Source: Pycnopodia helianthoides
Lineage: Eukaryota > Echinodermata > Asteroidea > Forcipulatida > Asteriidae
Direction: 5' to 3'
NCBI GenBank assembly: GCA_032158295.1
Contig: CM063247.1
Location: 20,312,875-20,376,874 of the forward strand
Length of the DNA: 64,000 nucleotides
This document shows, piece after piece, positions 20,115-31,401 of this stretch; positions within the stretch are counted from its first letter, which is position 1, and each line of letters starts with the position of its first letter. The notes under the pieces are model-generated. The model saw only the letters and a list, made by a program, of their open reading frames with translations. It was not told where the DNA came from and made no database searches. Both the position numbers and the translations under genes were made by a program.

Positions 20115-22089
20115 CTGTAGAAAATAATCGGTTAAAATATGATATTATTCTGTACTCTGTATTATGATAAGTGAAGTGGTGGTGGTCAGCGTGTGGTGCA
20201 CGAGCAGTCTAGCACATCGAATTTAAGTTGTGGTGGCTAACACAACGCAACATTGGTCAAAATTTCTGAAAAATTAATGTGATAAGAATTTAACTTTAAG
20301 GGCAACTATTAATAGTTACCCATAGTTTTATAGAGCTATGTGAGTCATAATTCTAGGAGTAGGCCACTAGTAGGGGCTCTATATATTCTCTATATCATGA
20401 TCTGCCGGCTTTAATTATTTACCAACGCCATATCCTTTCTCCAGTCCATGCCAACACAGTAACACTACAGTAACAATAACAAAGTGCCGGCAAGAATCCA
20501 AGATATCCACTACCCCACCTGACTACCAAATAGCAATACTTAATCACAAAACATTTGATTGTCAATGTCATACCATACCTCCATGGTCGCCCAAACAAAT
20601 TGATGCAACATATACTCATACTACAGTACAAAAATAACAAAACCTTACAAAAATACAACACCCTGACAAGTGACAGTCGACACCACACATCCAAATGATC
20701 CATGCACCAGAACACTACAAAGTCACGGTCACAAATGCACTGCTTTTTCATATTTTTACCTTTTCTCAGAGGCTGAAAATCATCTCATGTCACCCTTAAC
20801 TTCTTAAATTTCATATGAATTGTTGCGATCGTTAATCAAGTCTACACATCCATCGTTTCAGAAATTGTAAATTTATGTAAACATGATCATTCGACTTGTC
20901 AGTGAAAATTTGTGTAGAATGTGTGTATCATGTCGTTTTGCAGTGTTGCACATGCGCGTAGTGTGTGTGGTGGGGGGGGGACAATTGACTGCTAGTCTTG
21001 GGAAGAAGCGTTGTTGTTTTTCTACGTTCACGCTGTAACACTGAAAAGAGGGCGCTGTCACAGATCATCTATAAAAGAGGCGGTTATTAACACACTGACT
21101 AAAACCCAACTCAACCGACCCTCCCGATTCCTTCTCCTTTATTTAATATTTTAACATTATTAAGAATTATATTTTAATTTCACACCTTTTAGTTTTTGTT
21201 TTGGGGTTTCATGGATGGAGCAGTCCTCGGCTCGGCTGTGACGTTGCAATAGAAAGGATTGTGGAAACCCCCTCAACTTCAGTTTTGTTCCCGTTTTAAA
21301 TTTCAAGAATATTAATTTGTTTAAAAGAATCGGATTTCAAACCCACTTGTAAGTATTCACTTCATCACCGAACTAATCTCAGCAATGTAATGTGTGACGT
21401 GTGTGGGTTTTCTTTCTTTCTTCAGTTACGCTTGATTGCAACACTACTACAAGGTTCTAAATAATTATATAAAAAAAGAAACACAAAAGTAATTTTTGTA
21501 GCCTCTTAATTGCCAACTCTGGTAGAAATTCAACCTTTGACCATCCGCAAATTGAAGCAGCTTTCCCTGGTAATACAGTTCGACAGAATAGCCTAATGAC
21601 TATACTGACGTCACACAAGGCTACTAAAATCTTTACTTTTGAAATCGGAAAATTCTGGTAATAACTATTTCAAGTGCTCAATATAAAGAAATTATAAGGT
21701 TTTGTTCTTGTTTCTTTCAATTAAAGGGGCACTGACACTTCCTGATAAAATGATTACTTGATCAAGGGAGGTGGACTTTTTTTTTTATGCAAATTATTTT
21801 CTGAAATCCCGGATCACGTGGTTCGTTTTAAGAGCATTTTTATGATCAATTGTGTTATATCTTTCTTTATAATGATTATATATCTTTTAATTTTACTGTT
21901 CACTTAATCTATTTTGTAATAGGAAATTAACTTCAGATAAAAAACAAATCTGTCCTTGACCAAATAATGAGAACACCTTTGTTTTGTTTTGCACATTGTG
22001 AAAGCCGTTGCAAGATCACGTGACACAAGCAGCACATCGCACCGCCATTTTTAAAGTCAAACTGACTGCGTCAACGCGTCTCTGTAACA
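20115..22089. other. Intergenic region between two divergent units
   Basis: It separates the minus-strand R7BP-like gene from the plus-strand repeated-exon unit. There is a G9 run near 20,972-20,980, a tataaaaga motif near 21,071 and a GC-richer patch at 21,210-21,260. A good plus-strand donor (cactt/gtaagtatt) occurs at 21,349-21,350. Promoters or 5' exons for both units may lie here, but I cannot place them. Confidence 0.4.
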
Positions 22090-22155
22090 ATGTTCACCAA
22101 TAATTTCAAGTTTTTCACCAAGTTTCAAGGACACAACTACCACAAAAGTGTGAAG
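22020..22155 (+). ncRNA. Repeated-exon locus 1, candidate first exon (E1)
   Basis: It ends with the donor GTGAGTTGC at 22,156. The 5' limit is arbitrary because no acceptor or start site can be set. It contains an ATG at 22,090 followed by 21 open codons to the donor (MFTNNFKFFTKFQGHNYHKS and then VK). Splicing directly to E3 (24,722) would continue this frame for another 22 codons to a TGA, 44 residues in all. Splicing to the first E2 copy stops after nine codons. It could therefore be a short coding exon or the 5' end of a noncoding transcript. No known family is recognised. Confidence 0.4.
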
Positions 22156-22490
22156 GTGAGTTGCTGACTTGATTGTGATAATGATGAGTTTATTTTAAAA
22201 GAGTTTCACATAAAGAATTTAGAGACTTTGGGGGTAACTTTTTCAAGTTCCAACTCTGAACTAGAGCGTGTGCTGAAGTAGCTGAAGTGACTTCCTTCGT
22301 ACTATAAAACTTCTCTCAACAGAATTTCAACTAATATTTGTTTGGCATGTAAAGCAAGTGAGCAATTTTGAGATGACCTGTACGGCGCCCTGGTCAAAGC
22401 ACTGATCAAATTGCTGCTGTAATTGAAGAAAGACAATTTGCACATCACACCAGTTTTACAAAATGTTGTCTTTATTTTGTCCGTATTTAG

Positions 22491-22606
22491 GCTAGCTACA
22501 GACACACCATTGTCAGATGAAGTCTACCTCTCCAAAAGTAGATGCATGATGCGAATGCTGCCACGTTTCAAATTTCAAGATTCAACAATGTCTTCTCCAT
22601 CGACAG
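22491..22606 (+). ncRNA. Repeated-exon locus 1, exon E2a
   Basis: 116 nt between the acceptor ccgtatttag and the donor GTAAATTTATG. It begins GCTAGCTACAGAC and carries the family core GAAGTCTACCTCTCCAAAAG followed by TAGATG. One frame is open throughout, but 116 is not a multiple of three and that frame does not join E1. It is near-identical in layout to E2b and E2c. Confidence 0.55.
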
Positions 22607-22732
22607 GTAAATTTATGAACAACCATTGAGAGATTTTGGACAGTTTGATGTTTTTAGTAGGCTTGGAAGTTTACGAATAAACACGTTTAAATGTTTTCTA
22701 TTTTGTTTTCATCTTGTTTTCATTTTATTTAG

Positions 22733-22838
22733 GCTAGCTACAGACATGCCAGTCAGATGAAGCCGACCTCTCCAAAAATAGATGCATGATGCGAATGTGG
22801 ACCGGCTTCAAAATTCAACGATGTCTTCTCAGCAACAG
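22733..22838 (+). ncRNA. Repeated-exon locus 1, exon E2b
   Basis: 106 nt between tttcattttatttag and GTAAATTTGAG. It begins GCTAGCTACAGACATGCC like E2a and E2c and keeps TCTCCAAAAATAGATGCATG. The frame open in E2a meets TGA here, so coding is not conserved. The surrounding intron repeats at about 900 bp spacing. Confidence 0.55.
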
Positions 22839-24417
22839 GTAAATTTGAGATGCATCATGAGATTTTGAACAGTTTGATGATACTAGTACTCACTATTACT
22901 AGGTTTTGAAAAAAATCTGAAAAAACTTTTTAAACATTTTTTTTCCTGTAGTTTAAAGCTCTTATAGCCAGGAATGTGGAAATTTTTCAGTGCTCACCTG
23001 CTTGATTATTTTTCAGAATTCCATTTTTGTTGTTGAGAATATCGCTGTTACAATGAAGCCATGTCTTAAAGACAACAACCATTCTCATTAAATGCACCGG
23101 GATTTCTTTTTTTCATTCAAGAAAATGTGGATTTAGTTCACTGTGATTTGGCCAAACCTTGGCATTAAGCCTTACCTCCCATGTGGAATACAAAGGTGGC
23201 AGCGTATTTCTGTAATCCTTGTTTATCTTACAAATGGACAGAGATCTAGAATTGGGTATTGCACACAAATCGACAGGCACAGGAAGATTTCCAGCAAATA
23301 AGTATCCTTGTTTTCCCTCTTTGTTACGTAGCAAAGTGTAACACAGTGTGCACAACCGCTACACAACGGATTGTCTGTGTGTGTTTGAATGTCTGCCAAA
23401 GGCATCTGATTTCCGTTTTGTGTCTGTAAACAATTTGTCTGTACACATTACATGTCGTCCGAAGATAACTGTTTTTATAGGAAATACAAAAATATCCTTT
23501 TTTCACTTTTGTTAGATGTGAAGGGTTTGATCATGGTTAGTAGATGTCGAATTGTTCTGGTCATTGCTGCAATTGAAGGAAAACAACAACACACCCCTTT
23601 CACAAAATATTGTTTTTATTTTGTTTGCATTTAGGCTAGCTACAGACATGCCATCGTCAGATGAAATCTATCTCTGCATAATGCAAATGCTGCCCCACTT
23701 AAGATTGAACGATGTGTTCTCCATCAACAGGTAAAGTTAGGAACAACCATTAAATTGAGATGCAACAAGAGATTTTTGACAGTTTTATTATACTAGGCTT
23801 TGAGGAAAATACAAAATTTATTTTAAATATTTTTTTCCTGTAGTGAACCATTTATCGCTGGAATTTCCAAAATATTTCTGTGCTCACCTGCAAGATTAAT
23901 TTTCAAAATAATTTTGTTTGTTTGAGAATATCGTTGCCACAATGAAACCATGACTTGACCATGTAAAGACAACAAACATGATGTGGTTTTCTCTTTTGAG
24001 CAAATGTGGATTTTGTTCACTGTGATTTGGCCAAACCTTAGCTTTAAGCCTTGCCTCTCGAGCTGAATACAATGGTGGCAGCCTTGGTCAATATCTTGTA
24101 ATTCTCATTTGTCTCACAAAGGTCTAGAATTGGAAATTAAACAATAATCTCCATGAAAGGGAGATTTTGAGCATGAATTCCAGTATTTTTGTCCCTCTTT
24201 GTAATGGGTAAAAAGAGGAATGGGGGCATGCACTTTGCACAATGTTCATTGAAATGTCTGTGCATGTTTCTCTGACTACCAGAGGCATCCCTGGACATTT
24301 TATAAAAATAGGTTTATTTGTTTGCGAGTCTGTAAACATTTTTGGTTTTAACTGGTAGAGGAAAGTTTATTTGAGACATCACAGTAAAAATTGTGTTTTT
24401 TGCTCTCCTTGGATGTG
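22839..24417 (+). repeat. Tandem duplication, about 900 bp units around the E2 exons
   Basis: Unit 2 (about 22,690-23,550) and unit 3 (about 23,555-24,420) match along most of their length. Shared landmarks are gctagctacagacatgcc (22,733 and 23,635), tttttcctgtag, gtgctcacctg, gagaatatcg, gtgatttggccaaacctt, gtggcagc and tttgatcatggtta (23,527 and 24,424). A partial unit starts near 22,400 and a diverged one runs on after 24,420. The introns are duplicated together with the exons. Confidence 0.8.
23635..23730 (+). ncRNA. Repeated-exon locus 1, exon E2c
   Basis: 96 nt between tttgcatttag and GTAAAGTTAGG. It begins GCTAGCTACAGACATGCCAT and continues CGTCAGATGAAATCTATCTC. Compared with E2a it lacks about 12 nt in the core. 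One frame (LATDMPSSDEIYL and on) is open, as in E2a. Confidence 0.55.
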
Positions 24418-24721
24418 AAGGATTTGATCATGGTTATTGATGTAATAATTGCATCAGGAAGAAATAACATCATTTTTGGTTTTACCCTCACACTTTTGAA
24501 TGATGCACTGCAAAAACCTCTGAGTTACCTGAATATACAGTGCTTATCACACTTTGGTGTTAGCCTAAGACACAAACTGATAACAGTTAAAAGTGTGACC
24601 AATAATTACCTGAAATGAAAGGGGAAAAGGTAATCTCAAAGTACCATTGTGTTTTGTTGCTTGTTATTATTATAAAGCTAACTAAGGCATAATTATTGTG
24701 TTCTTTTTTTGCATGTTACAG

Positions 24722-24826
24722 CAAGGGTTATCATCTCCACAGAGATGTCTGAGACCTGCAGTTGATAAGCTTCCTAACAATGTACAATGAGTCTGGTCAA
24801 TAAACTGCTCTCTCCTTGATGAAAAG
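24722..24826 (+). ncRNA. Repeated-exon locus 1, exon E3
   Basis: 105 nt between tttgcatgttacag and GTAAGGG. It has GGGTTATCATCTCCACAGAG and AGATGTCTGAGACCTGCAG, which align to GGCTTAGCATGTCCAAAGAG and AGATGTCTTAGACC of the minus-strand exons at 46.3 kb, with the middle of the core missing. In the E1 frame it reads QGLSSPQRCLRPAVDKLPNN then VQ and stop. The RCLRP peptide also appears in the 46.3 and 47.4 kb exons. Confidence 0.55.
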
Positions 24827-25030
24827 GTAAGGGAAACCTGAAGCATTAAAACAGCTGTTATGTTAGTTCATAAATCTATCTTAGTTTTTTTCATTCAAAT
24901 TTGTCACCACTTTCCTTGGTAGTTCAACCTATTGGCAGTGGAGGCGCCTTACTCCATACAGTAAGAGGCAAATAAATGGTTCGGGTGCAATTGAATATCT
25001 GATTCCCATTGTATAAAAAACATTAACAGA

Positions 25031-25290
25031 GTGTCGTGGCCGAGTGGGTAAGAGCAGCAGACTCAGGCTCTGGTGTTTCTGATCAGCAGAGTCAAGGTCT
25101 GGTCCTGGCACTTGTGTCCTTGAGCAAGATACTTTACCATAATTGCTTTGTGCTTCAGATAGGACATTAAGCCATGGCATGGGATCAATAACGCGATTAA
25201 AAGAACCAAGAACACTTTTCATGGAAGAGTAGGCATTGACCCCAATTTTTCTGGTTTACATAGCAAGCACCCTTGTTGACAGGTTTCCTC
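25031..25290 (+). mobile_element. tRNA-derived SINE with body
   Basis: It starts gtgtcgtggccgagtgggta, then has a degenerate box B (gtcaaggtctggtcctggca), gacacttgtgtccttgagca-type sequence and a body with aaagaaccaagaacactttt, ending near acccttgttgacagg. It matches the fuller copy at 31.4 kb and lies in an intron of repeated-exon locus 1. Confidence 0.8.
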
Positions 25291-25667
25291 AGGCTTGCAA
25301 GCTACAGTGATTAAGTTCACTTATGAGGTTTCATTACCATAATACTAAAAACGAATGGTAGTCTGCAGAGTGTTTTGTCAAGCAAATGTTGTTATAAAAC
25401 AAAAGAAACATGTGAAGATTAAATTAGTTTATGAAAAACTCAATTCCAGTGTGTATGTGGGTTCTACTTTGGGGGAGGAGGAAAACTAGGTGGGGAGAAG
25501 AAAACAATTGCGGGTGCAAATGCCCTCCCCCCAAAAAAAACAAAGACAAAATTATCACATTGAATTTGATCTGAATTCATTCACTTAAAAAGAAAAACAT
25601 TTAAAACAAGGACTGTTATTCCATTTTATTAGATAAATTGAATCATATGTAATTTTTTCTTTTTCAG

Positions 25668-25756
25668 AGCTAGTAAAGCTGAAACGAACCCACCAATCAA
25701 CAAAGTGGATTTCTGTCCATCAAACTTGCATATATAATGCATTTTCTGCTGAAATG
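25668..25756 (+). ncRNA. Repeated-exon locus 1, exon E4
   Basis: 89 nt between tttttctttttcag and GTAAATTTATAAAC; the donor context matches E2a. It contains CGAACCCACCAATCAACAAA followed by GTGGATTTCTG, a diverged form of the CGACCCATCAACAAGTAGATG core in locus 2. No long conserved frame is present. Confidence 0.5.
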
Positions 25757-26324
25757 GTAAATTTATAAACATGTTTGCATAAGTAATCAATCATGAATGG
25801 TTGGAAAGAAATTCTTGTCTTTAAGAAAACTGTCTCTTTTACAGGGTGCAAACAATAAATTAAAAAACTTGTAATAATAATTATATATGAAATCTTATAG
25901 AGTGCAAAAAATCATAGCAGCTAGATCAAGGCACTGTGCTTGTGTGTGTGTGTGAAAGAAAAAACAGGGTATTTTGTAAGTTTTAATGACGCCCCTTTGC
26001 TGGTTTAATCAGCACTTCAATCCACTAAAATACTTTCAAGTTTTGAAAGCTCATCAAAAGTACTATCCCTTTAGAATTGTGTTATAGAATATCAATTACT
26101 ACACAGAACTCTACATAAAGAAATATCACATTTTCAACTTTTTACATCACATGGTTCTACTTCACTGTACTCTACTATTTCAACCATATTTTTTTGGTTT
26201 CCTTTGAATAACTTGAAAAAATGGTGATTTGAAAGTCATATTTAATCTTTCTGTTTGCTTATTAAAATAAATATTTGTTTGACCTAGTGTGTAATAATTT
26301 TGCATATTTTGTTTGTTTTTGAAG

Positions 26325-26415
26325 GTGTGCCATCTGTAGATGATGTTTACCTGTCATAAAAAGGTTGAATTCTGAGACCTGCAAGTGCCCATCAAGTGCC
26401 ATACAACAGAACAAG
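26325..26415 (+). ncRNA. Repeated-exon locus 1, exon E5
   Basis: 91 nt between tttgtttgtttttgaag and GTGTGTAAAAG. It starts GTGTGCCATCTGTAGATGAT and continues GTTTACCTGTCATAAAAAGG, parallel to CCATCGTCAGATGAAATCTA of E2c. It then has TCTGAGACCTGCAAG like E3. The length equals that of the locus 2 exons (91-92 nt). Confidence 0.5.
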
Positions 26416-28919
26416 GTGTGTAAAAGCCCTGTGGCTTGCCATGCTTTAAAATAAACTAACATCAAAAAGTGGGCTGTTTTTGCAGCACTATACAATCAAC
26501 ACCCCTACATCACATACCACAACAGATTGGGGACATCATGCAGACATCAGTCTAACCCATATTGAGTGGTTTTTCCCTTCAGATTGATAACATATTGAAC
26601 AAATATTTACATGTTTTATTAACAAAACCACTTATATAATTAATTAGTTGGCACCCCCTAGATAGCTCAGTTGGTGGAGCGCCGGTACGTTAATCTGGAG
26701 GTCGTTGGTTCAAATCCCGCTCTAGTCAATTTTTCTTTGTTCAACACCAAACTACTTTAAATTTACCCAGTCAGTTTCACTTGTGGTTCATTACTTGACA
26801 TTTATAATTAATTAAGAACGTTCTATGAATGTGTATAAAATCTAGGGAAAAATATTTAATCTTTTCAACTTTGTGGAGAAAAAGTTCAAAATGCATTATT
26901 TAACAAGATCAAGTTATAATGATTGGAATCCACGTTGCTGTTTTTTTTATTTCTAAGTTTTATTTAAACTCAACATGGGCTAGTTTTGTTTTTACAAAAC
27001 AAAGCAATAACAGTTGTTTTTACATTTTCTTCATTCAAGTTTGATTTGCAATAACTATTAATAAATAAACAAGCTTTCAAGTACAAACCAACATTATTAC
27101 CTCAAGTTAGACCTAGAGTAGAATATTATTACCTCAAGTTAGACCTAGAGTAGAATATTGTTTGCATCGTTAAAATTATATGCCGTAGAACCATGGAGTT
27201 TGGTGAACTTCACGTCTTTCTTGATTAAAAACACTCGACTTCAGTTTAGATATTGCGATTCAGGCAAATTGAGGTAAATGTACTTTTCAAACTCAAGTAT
27301 TGATGGCTTATAAGGTTTAATGGACAGGGGCAAAATGATCCCACCAGGCGGAGGTCGAGTTCATTCAAGTTTTCCTATTTTCATGTAATGTTTTACCTCT
27401 TTATAAATGTTTCTTTAAACTTTCACATTATTAAAAAACTAATGTGTCTTACAACCAAGTGTGTAGCAAATAACTTTTACTAGTGCAATCTTTGAGGCTT
27501 CAGAGTTTGAGGAGAGCAACTCATATAAAGGAAAAATTGAATGTCTTTAAGGCATTCTACACATCAAGGAATCATGAAAAAATAACTTAGTTATATTATT
27601 GGTAAGATTTTAGACATGAATGATCGATGTCAAGTACAAACCAATGCTATTATTACATCTATATAAATGTTGTTGTAAAAGGTAAGCTCACAATTTGCAA
27701 CCAAGCACACATTGTGTGTATTTTGAAATCATGAAGTTGGAGACCCATATTCAATACGCTTCGACCCAATAAAAGAAAAGTGAGATTTGTATATTTTATT
27801 TTGAAAGTGGCAAGATTCACCACATTTATTATCTATCAGAATGTAGAGAAAATGCTTTTTATTGTGACATGGAAACTTTTAAATTAGTCTCTGGGGTCAA
27901 TTGTTGACCTTTTCATGGGTGTTACACATTAATATGGTAAATACGAAAAAATCTTGTTATAATTAATTCAAATTAAAACCATGAGTGTACACAGAAAATC
28001 TTAATAAAAATCTTTGTGATAGTTTTTTTTTTACATAAATACCTAAATTAATGACAGTTTTACTGGTTAGGTGGAAGAGCACTTATTTATTTTCTTGTAG
28101 GCCTAAATACCTTTAAAAAAGCATTAATTTTTTTAATATTTCTATTCGAATCAATAGTCCTGAAGGTTTTTTATCCCTAAAATGCTACTGTGTGCCAGAA
28201 AAAGTTGCACAAAATTGAAAAAAGCAAAACCAGCACAAAATCTTTGACAAAATTTTAATTGTTATTTTTGGTTAACGTAAAAAAGTTATAAAGTTTCCAC
28301 AGTTTAGCAGTGTAGTTTATTGATTGATAAACAAGAAAAACAAAAAGTCTTCCAGAAAACTCACGCTTATAAAATGCAAAGTTTCAACCTTTTTTCTGTT
28401 AAAATTACTGTTTTTATGTGTTAAAATTATGTTCATTGTATGTTATTTGGAGTTGTCAAATAAAATGATTCTATAAACGTAGCAAGAAATCTGTTTTATT
28501 CCCTTACTTTGTATGCTATTTTTATTCAAATTATGTGTTTTTGGTTACAAGTATTAGGCAGACACAGAACATAACTAAAATGCAAGATAGTTAAAATTTA
28601 GCAAAGTTTGAACAATAAATTTGTTATAATTTAACAAACCCCACTTGAGTCCCACAAACAAAATCCAACTACGTGAATAAAATAGACTGGTTCCATTCAG
28701 TGCACCAGTTCATGTGATCCAGTGATATATGAGTAAATGGTAAATCCAACAAAGATGGCTGCAGCAAACGGAGTTTATAATCACATTATCATAAAAGTAT
28801 AATTCCCTTTAGAGTTTGTACATATCATAACTCCTTTAATTGAAATTTCTTCATACAATTTGAACTGTTTTCTACATCAATTCAACTCTACAGTAAAGTC
28901 CCATGAACCTATATTCTCA
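26416..28919. other. AT-rich region with a SINE and a short tandem repeat
   Basis: No further repeated exon was found downstream of E5. It contains the SINE at 26.65 kb and two perfect copies of attattacctcaagttagac-type units (34 bp) at 27,092-27,159. The remainder has no recognisable feature. Confidence 0.5.
26648..26812 (+). mobile_element. Second SINE family (tRNA head ctagatagctcagttgg), copy 1
   Basis: The tRNA-like head has box A tagatagctcagttggtgga and box B gttggttcaaatcccgctct. The tail aatttttctttgttcaacac continues with accaaactactttaaattta and cccagtcagtttcacttg. The minus-strand copy at 45.71-45.86 kb shares head and tail. The anticodon stem is imperfect, so this is not a functional tRNA gene. 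Confidence 0.75.
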
Positions 28920-29740
28920 CTTAACTACCACCCTCTCAACATGGCCCACTCTGATACCTGTCTTGATCATGCCTATCCCCTGCTAGCTATTCCCAAGCAA
29001 GACTGCTAGTCCATCACCCCTACCCCAAATCCAACCACCCAGCATTGTCCCAACCCCATGCCCATGTCATCTACCCAGCTGGATCATACCCATGTCCAAC
29101 CAGCCACACCCAAACATAATGAGTACTAGTCCATCACCCCACCCCAAATCCAACCACCCAGCATTGTCCCAACCCCATACCCATGTCATCTACCCAGCTT
29201 GATCATACCCATGTCCAACCAGCCACACCCAAACATAACAACTACTAGTCCACCACCCCACCCCAAATCCAACCACCCTTCATTGTCCCAACCCCATGCC
29301 CATGTCCTCTACCCAGCTTGATCATACCCATATCCAACCAGCCCCACCTCAAACCCAACCACCCAGCATTGTCCCAACCCCATGCCTATGTCCTATACCC
29401 AGCTTGATCATACCCATGTCCAACCAGCCACACCCAAACATAAGAGTACTAGTCCATCACCCCCACCCCAAATCCAACCACCCAACATTGTCCCCAACCC
29501 CATGCCCATGTCCTATACCCAGCTCGATCATACCCATGTCCAACCAGCCGAACCCAATACTAATGACTACTAATCCATCTCCCCAACCCTCAAATGTAAC
29601 TACCTATCACTCTCCCAGCCTCGGGCCCTGGTTCTCTACCCATCTTCATCATGCCCATGTCCAGCCAGCCATATCCCAGCATTTTGACTGGTCCACCTCC
29701 CCTACCCTCAACTGACTACTCATCAACCTCCAAGTCCGTT
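28920..29740. repeat. C-rich minisatellite A, period about 119 bp
   Basis: Starts of the caaccccatgcccatgtc landmark fall at about 29,051, 29,170, 29,289, 29,374 and 29,494. Spacing is therefore 119, 119, 85 and 120 bp, one unit being truncated. Units also share acccagcttgatcataccca, tgtccaaccagccacaccca and catcaccccaccccaaatcc. Later units are degraded. Plus-strand G content is very low, so the strands are strongly asymmetric. Confidence 0.9.
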
Positions 29741-30225
29741 GTACAAGTCCTCTACCCAGCTTTACCATCCCATGCCACGCCACCAATCACCCAGCATGAC
29801 CACTACAGTCCATCTCCCCTACCCTAACCTCAAGCCTTCATCCCAACCAGCCCAGCCCACTGGCAGACTGAATACCCAGCAACCTCCCAGCCCATCACCC
29901 CAAGCCCTCATCCCGACCAGCCCAGCCCACTGGCCAACCGACTGTCCAGCAACCTCAATGCCCATCATCCCTACCATCAACCCTACCATCACCCCAAGCC
30001 CTCATCCCAACCAGCCCAGCCCACTAGCCAACCGACTGTCCAGCAACCTCACTGCCCATCATCCCTACCATCAACCCTACCATCACCCCAAGCCCTCATC
30101 CCAACCAGCCCAGCCCACTGGCCGACCGACTGTCCAGCAACCTCACTGCCCATCATCCCTACCATCACCCGAGCCCTCATCAGCCCAGCCCACTGGCTGA
30201 CTGACTGCCCAGCAACTTCCCTTGC
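29741..30225. repeat. C-rich minisatellite B, period about 90 bp
   Basis: Units contain agccctcatcccaaccagcc, cagcccactggccaaccgac, tgtccagcaacctcactgcc and catcatccctaccatcaacc. About four units are present, the first diverged. It abuts minisatellite A and shares its base bias. Proline/serine-rich frames across it are artefacts of composition. Confidence 0.9.
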
Positions 30226-30384
30226 CCCTCAGCACTTAGAAATTTTGCTCCAAAATCTTAGCTCCAAGGCCCTTGGTCAACTCTCAGATCAGCCAAAAAT
30301 CCAAGGGTATAGCCAGGGAAAAATTTTTCTGAAAAATTTTCTAAGTCGGGCCATTCTAATATTCATCAGGTCAAAAACCGTTAA

Positions 30385-30460
30385 ATTTTCATAACAGCTC
30401 AGTAGCAGAGCGGTAAGAGAGAGTGCTTACTGAGCTGAAGGTACCAGGTTCAAGCCCTAC
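30385..30460 (+). repeat. tRNA-like sequence (degenerate)
   Basis: The box A-like segment acagctcagtagcagagcgg and the box B gaaggtaccaggttcaagcc then ctactc are spaced as in a tRNA. The acceptor stem does not pair convincingly and the anticodon arm is poor, so this is a tRNA pseudogene or a SINE head. Confidence 0.5.
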
Positions 30461-30499
30461 TCATTTTTACAAAAAAAATAAAAAAAGTTCTTTTTTACT

Positions 30500-30596
30500 G
30501 GTAAAAAAGGGGCCCGCCAGGATTTGAACCCCCGAGCTCACAGCTCCAGAATTCCGGAAGCTGTGAGCTAGCCCGCTGGGCTAAATCGCCGCTTAA
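30500..30596 (-). repeat. tRNA-like sequence with an extended palindromic arm
   Basis: On the minus strand: box A tttagcccagcgggctagct, and box B gggggttcaaatcctggcgg. Between them, at 30,535-30,569, is a 35 nt near-palindrome with an 11 bp perfect stem (agctcacagct / agctgtgagct) enclosing ccagaattccgga. It replaces a normal anticodon arm. Acceptor-stem pairing is weak, so function as a tRNA is doubtful. Confidence 0.55.
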
Positions 30597-30673
30597 AAAA
30601 AATCGCTCGGACGTTATATATAAACCTTAGGATGGAAAGGTCAAATAAAAAAAAAATAATGAGATGCGCCCTA

Positions 30674-30693
30674 CGACCTTTGACCTTTGAACT
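30674..30693 (-). promoter_or_regulatory. Three nuclear-receptor half-sites in direct repeat, spacing 1
   Basis: The minus strand reads AGTTCA-A-AGGTCA-A-AGGTCG. The central pair matches the DR1 pattern bound by HNF4, RXR and related receptors, with a third half-site in the same register. No promoter was identified beside it, so any role is inference. Confidence 0.4.
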
Positions 30694-30699
30694 TAGAAT

Positions 30700-31401
30700 G
30701 AGCTAGGAGAGGAAAAAGAAAATGAAGAAATGTTTGTTGGTCCGCTTAAAAAATAGTTTATTTATACCATTTAAAAGAGCAAAAAACAACAACACATAAT
30801 TTTACAAAATTTGTTTCGCAAGTTAACTGAAAGATTACAAACCATATTGAGTAGTTTAACATTAAAAACTATAAAATAAACAATACAAAATATTTAACAG
30901 AGTAATAGACCGCACATTACATCATTTGAGTAGGGCGCCCTCAACTAGAAGTCAAAAGAAGGTTGCTTATTGGCCCATCCACTGCGCTGCACATACATAC
31001 ATGTGCGTTTTCCATTGTTTCGTCATCATTACCTCTATGCATAAGGTCTACTGGTCCTTTATTTTAGGTACTAATTATACTGCATAACAATTTCTTGTTT
31101 TCCTTATCAAAAGAATCAATATGTTTTAGGCAAAAATAAGATCCACATCATCTCAAAATGAACAAAATACACTATTTCTACTTTACAATGCTGTTAAAGG
31201 TATTCAAGATTGGTAGAGCTGACAAAATAGTCGCATACAGTGTTAATATTGTGTGATCAACCAGATACATGAAATAACAAACCGGCTGCGAGTCAGACAG
31301 GAGAAAATAAATTTTGGTTGTAACTAGTTTCAAACTAGTTTTCTTGAACATGACTTCATTTCAGAGGGAAACATTTCACAGAAAAAGTTCTAGTACAATG
31401 G
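30700..31401. other. No gene seen
   Basis: AT-rich non-coding DNA with no recognisable repeat or exon. Confidence 0.5.

Noticed and set aside
20419..20751. 110-codon Cys/Leu-rich frame on the minus strand upstream of the R7BP-like gene
   Set aside because: No splice signals, no homology I can recognise, and composition typical of chance frames in this region.
22850..22935. A box C (tgatga) and box D (ctga) pair suggesting an intronic snoRNA
   Set aside because: The boxes are not kept in the other tandem units and no terminal stem is visible.
26648..26725. A functional tRNA gene
   Set aside because: The anticodon loop lacks the invariant T at position 33, the stems pair poorly, and a SINE tail shared with another copy follows.
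28920..30225. Long Pro/Ser/His-rich open frames
   Set aside because: They follow exactly from the C-rich minisatellite units; stops are rare because the sequence lacks the needed bases.
28920..30225. CRISPR-like array
   Set aside because: Repeats are head-to-tail minisatellite units without unique spacers, and the genome is eukaryotic.
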